NCBI GenBank assembly: GCA_945876305.1
Contig: CAMCOB010000085.1
Location: forward strand, 1-5,854
Reading direction: 5' to 3'
Source: Bifidobacterium breve
Lineage (GTDB): Bacteria > Actinomycetota > Thermoleophilia > Miltoncostaeales > Miltoncostaeaceae
Length of the DNA: 5,854 nucleotides
A program made the position numbers and the translations under genes. Of this stretch, positions 5,072 to 5,854 are shown in pieces. The notes under the pieces are model-generated. The model saw only the letters and a program-made list of their open reading frames with translations. It had not been told where the DNA came from and did no database searches. Positions within the stretch are counted from its first letter, which is position 1; every line of letters begins with the position of its first letter.

Positions 5072-5854
5072 TCATGGCCTCGGCGGCCTGGGTACCCGTC
5101 GTCTTCCGCCCACTGGAGCGCCCGTTTTGTTCAGGAACTCGTACAGATCACGCGCCACCTTCTGCGGCAGCCCGGGCACGGCCTCCAACTCATCACGGGT
5201 CGCCGCCATAAATCGCTCGGGTGAACCGAAGTGCTGCAGGATTGCACGCCGGCGTGCGGGGCCGATGCCCGGCAGCGAATCCATGGCGCTCGCCGTCATA
5301 CCCTTGCCACGAAGGGTGCGGTGGTGTCGCAGGGCAAACCGATGCGCTTCGTCGCGCACCTGTTGCAGCAATCTGAGCCCCGGGGAGTCCTCGGGCATGA
5401 GGATCGGATCACTCCGGCCGGGCACGAACACCTCTTCAATACGCTTGGCAAGGCTCACCATGGGCACATCCACGCCAGCCTCGCGCATGGCACGCAGTGC
5501 CGCGCCCAGTTGCCCCTTTCCCCCATCAATCACGACGAGCGATGGCCGGGCACCCAGGCTCGGGTCGGTATCGCCGGCGGCAAGACGTGCCATGCGGCGG
5601 CCGATTGCCTCACCCATGCGCGCGAAGTCGTTGGCATCGCCCTCGTGCTGCATGGTGAATGACCGGTAGTGGGCCTTCGCCGGCGCGGCACCGATCAATA
5701 CCGTCATCGATGCCACGGCATAGGTGGGCCCGAGGTTTGAGATGTCGTAGCACTCGATGCGCAGCGGTGGTGCATCCAACCCGAGGCGCTCCTGCAGGTC
5801 GCCCAGGGCGGCCGTCCGCCGATCGCGGGTGCGCGCCACGCGGGCGCGGTCCTG
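5072..5854 (-). CDS. uvrC: Excinuclease ABC subunit C, C-terminal part (gene runs off the window)
   Basis: The C-terminal 260 residues of UvrC, the dual-incision nuclease of bacterial nucleotide excision repair that acts with UvrA and UvrB. The reading frame is open to the window edge, so the N-terminal GIY-YIG nuclease domain and UvrB-interaction region lie outside. The RNase H-like nuclease domain responsible for the 5' incision is here: IECYDISN (residues 33-40 of the visible part) with the first catalytic Asp37, VVIDGGKGQLGAA (107-119) with Asp110, and RDEAHRFA (167-174) with His171. The helix-hairpin-helix pair that binds DNA follows: SLPGIGPARRRAILQHFGS (193-211) and ELEAVPGLPQKVARDLYEFL (222-241). 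The last 14 residues are an Arg/Pro-rich basic tail. All catalytic residues visible are intact, so the gene looks functional. It heads the visible part of the uvrC-rapZ-yvcK unit, and its promoter is beyond the window. Confidence 0.97.
   Translation of the reverse strand, partial: QDRARVARTRDRRTAALGDLQERLGLDAPPLRIECYDISNLGPTYAVASMTVLIGAAPAKAHYRSFTMQHEGDANDFARMGEAIGRRMARLAAGDTDPSLGARPSLVVIDGGKGQLGAALRAMREAGVDVPMVSLAKRIEEVFVPGRSDPILMPEDSPGLRLLQQVRDEAHRFALRHHRTLRGKGMTASAMDSLPGIGPARRRAILQHFGSPERFMAATRDELEAVPGLPQKVARDLYEFLNKTGAPVGGRRRVPRPPRP

Noticed and set aside
5046..5075. Nine-codon ORF starting with ATGA at the uvrC stop
   Set aside because: It uses the Shine-Dalgarno region of rapZ as coding sequence, encodes mostly glycine and has no ribosome binding site of its own. 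It is best explained as a by-product of the GGAGGT site.
1..5854. Search for CRISPR arrays, tRNA or rRNA genes, transposases and attachment sites
   Set aside because: No regularly spaced direct repeats, no tRNA-like cloverleaf, no insertion-sequence ends and no recombinase reading frame were seen. Apart from the 2998-3205 and 2198-2337 gaps the window is coding.

Overview
This window carries a high-GC bacterial chromosomal segment in which every supported gene lies on the minus strand. Read in the direction of transcription (right to left) the order is uvrC (3' part only), rapZ, yvcK, a six-helix membrane protein of DUF1097 type, gap, pgk, and the first two codons of a further gene that is probably tpiA. 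The order uvrC-rapZ-yvcK-[whiA]-gap-pgk-tpiA is a well-known conserved neighbourhood of Actinobacteria (and in part of Firmicutes). The strong GC bias of the core genes fits an actinobacterial genome. The proteins look somewhat like those of deep-branching lineages such as Thermoleophilia, but that finer placement is a guess.

Region 3206-5854 is one tightly packed transcription unit. The uvrC stop is 16 nt from the rapZ start, and rapZ and yvcK share a GTGA overlap. These genes join nucleotide-excision repair (UvrC) to two P-loop or nucleotide-binding regulators of cell-envelope and carbon metabolism (RapZ, YvcK). Region 2998-3205 is non-coding. It holds a candidate promoter, a dyad that overlaps its -35 element, and two alternative leader hairpins for the next gene.

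Region 2279-2997 is a single-gene unit. The DUF1097-like integral membrane protein has a strong ribosome binding site and is closed by a near-ideal intrinsic terminator with a C(UUCG)G tetraloop. Its codon use differs visibly from its neighbours (many GGT, GCT, GTT and CTT codons), and it sits where whiA is expected. No whiA is present in the window.

Region 1-2197 is the lower-glycolysis operon: gap (NAD-type GAPDH), then pgk with a TAATG junction, then a probable tpiA with an ATGA junction. Together these convert triose phosphates to 3-phosphoglycerate. Most of the window is conserved housekeeping sequence. The unusual part is the membrane-protein cassette at about 2279-3140.
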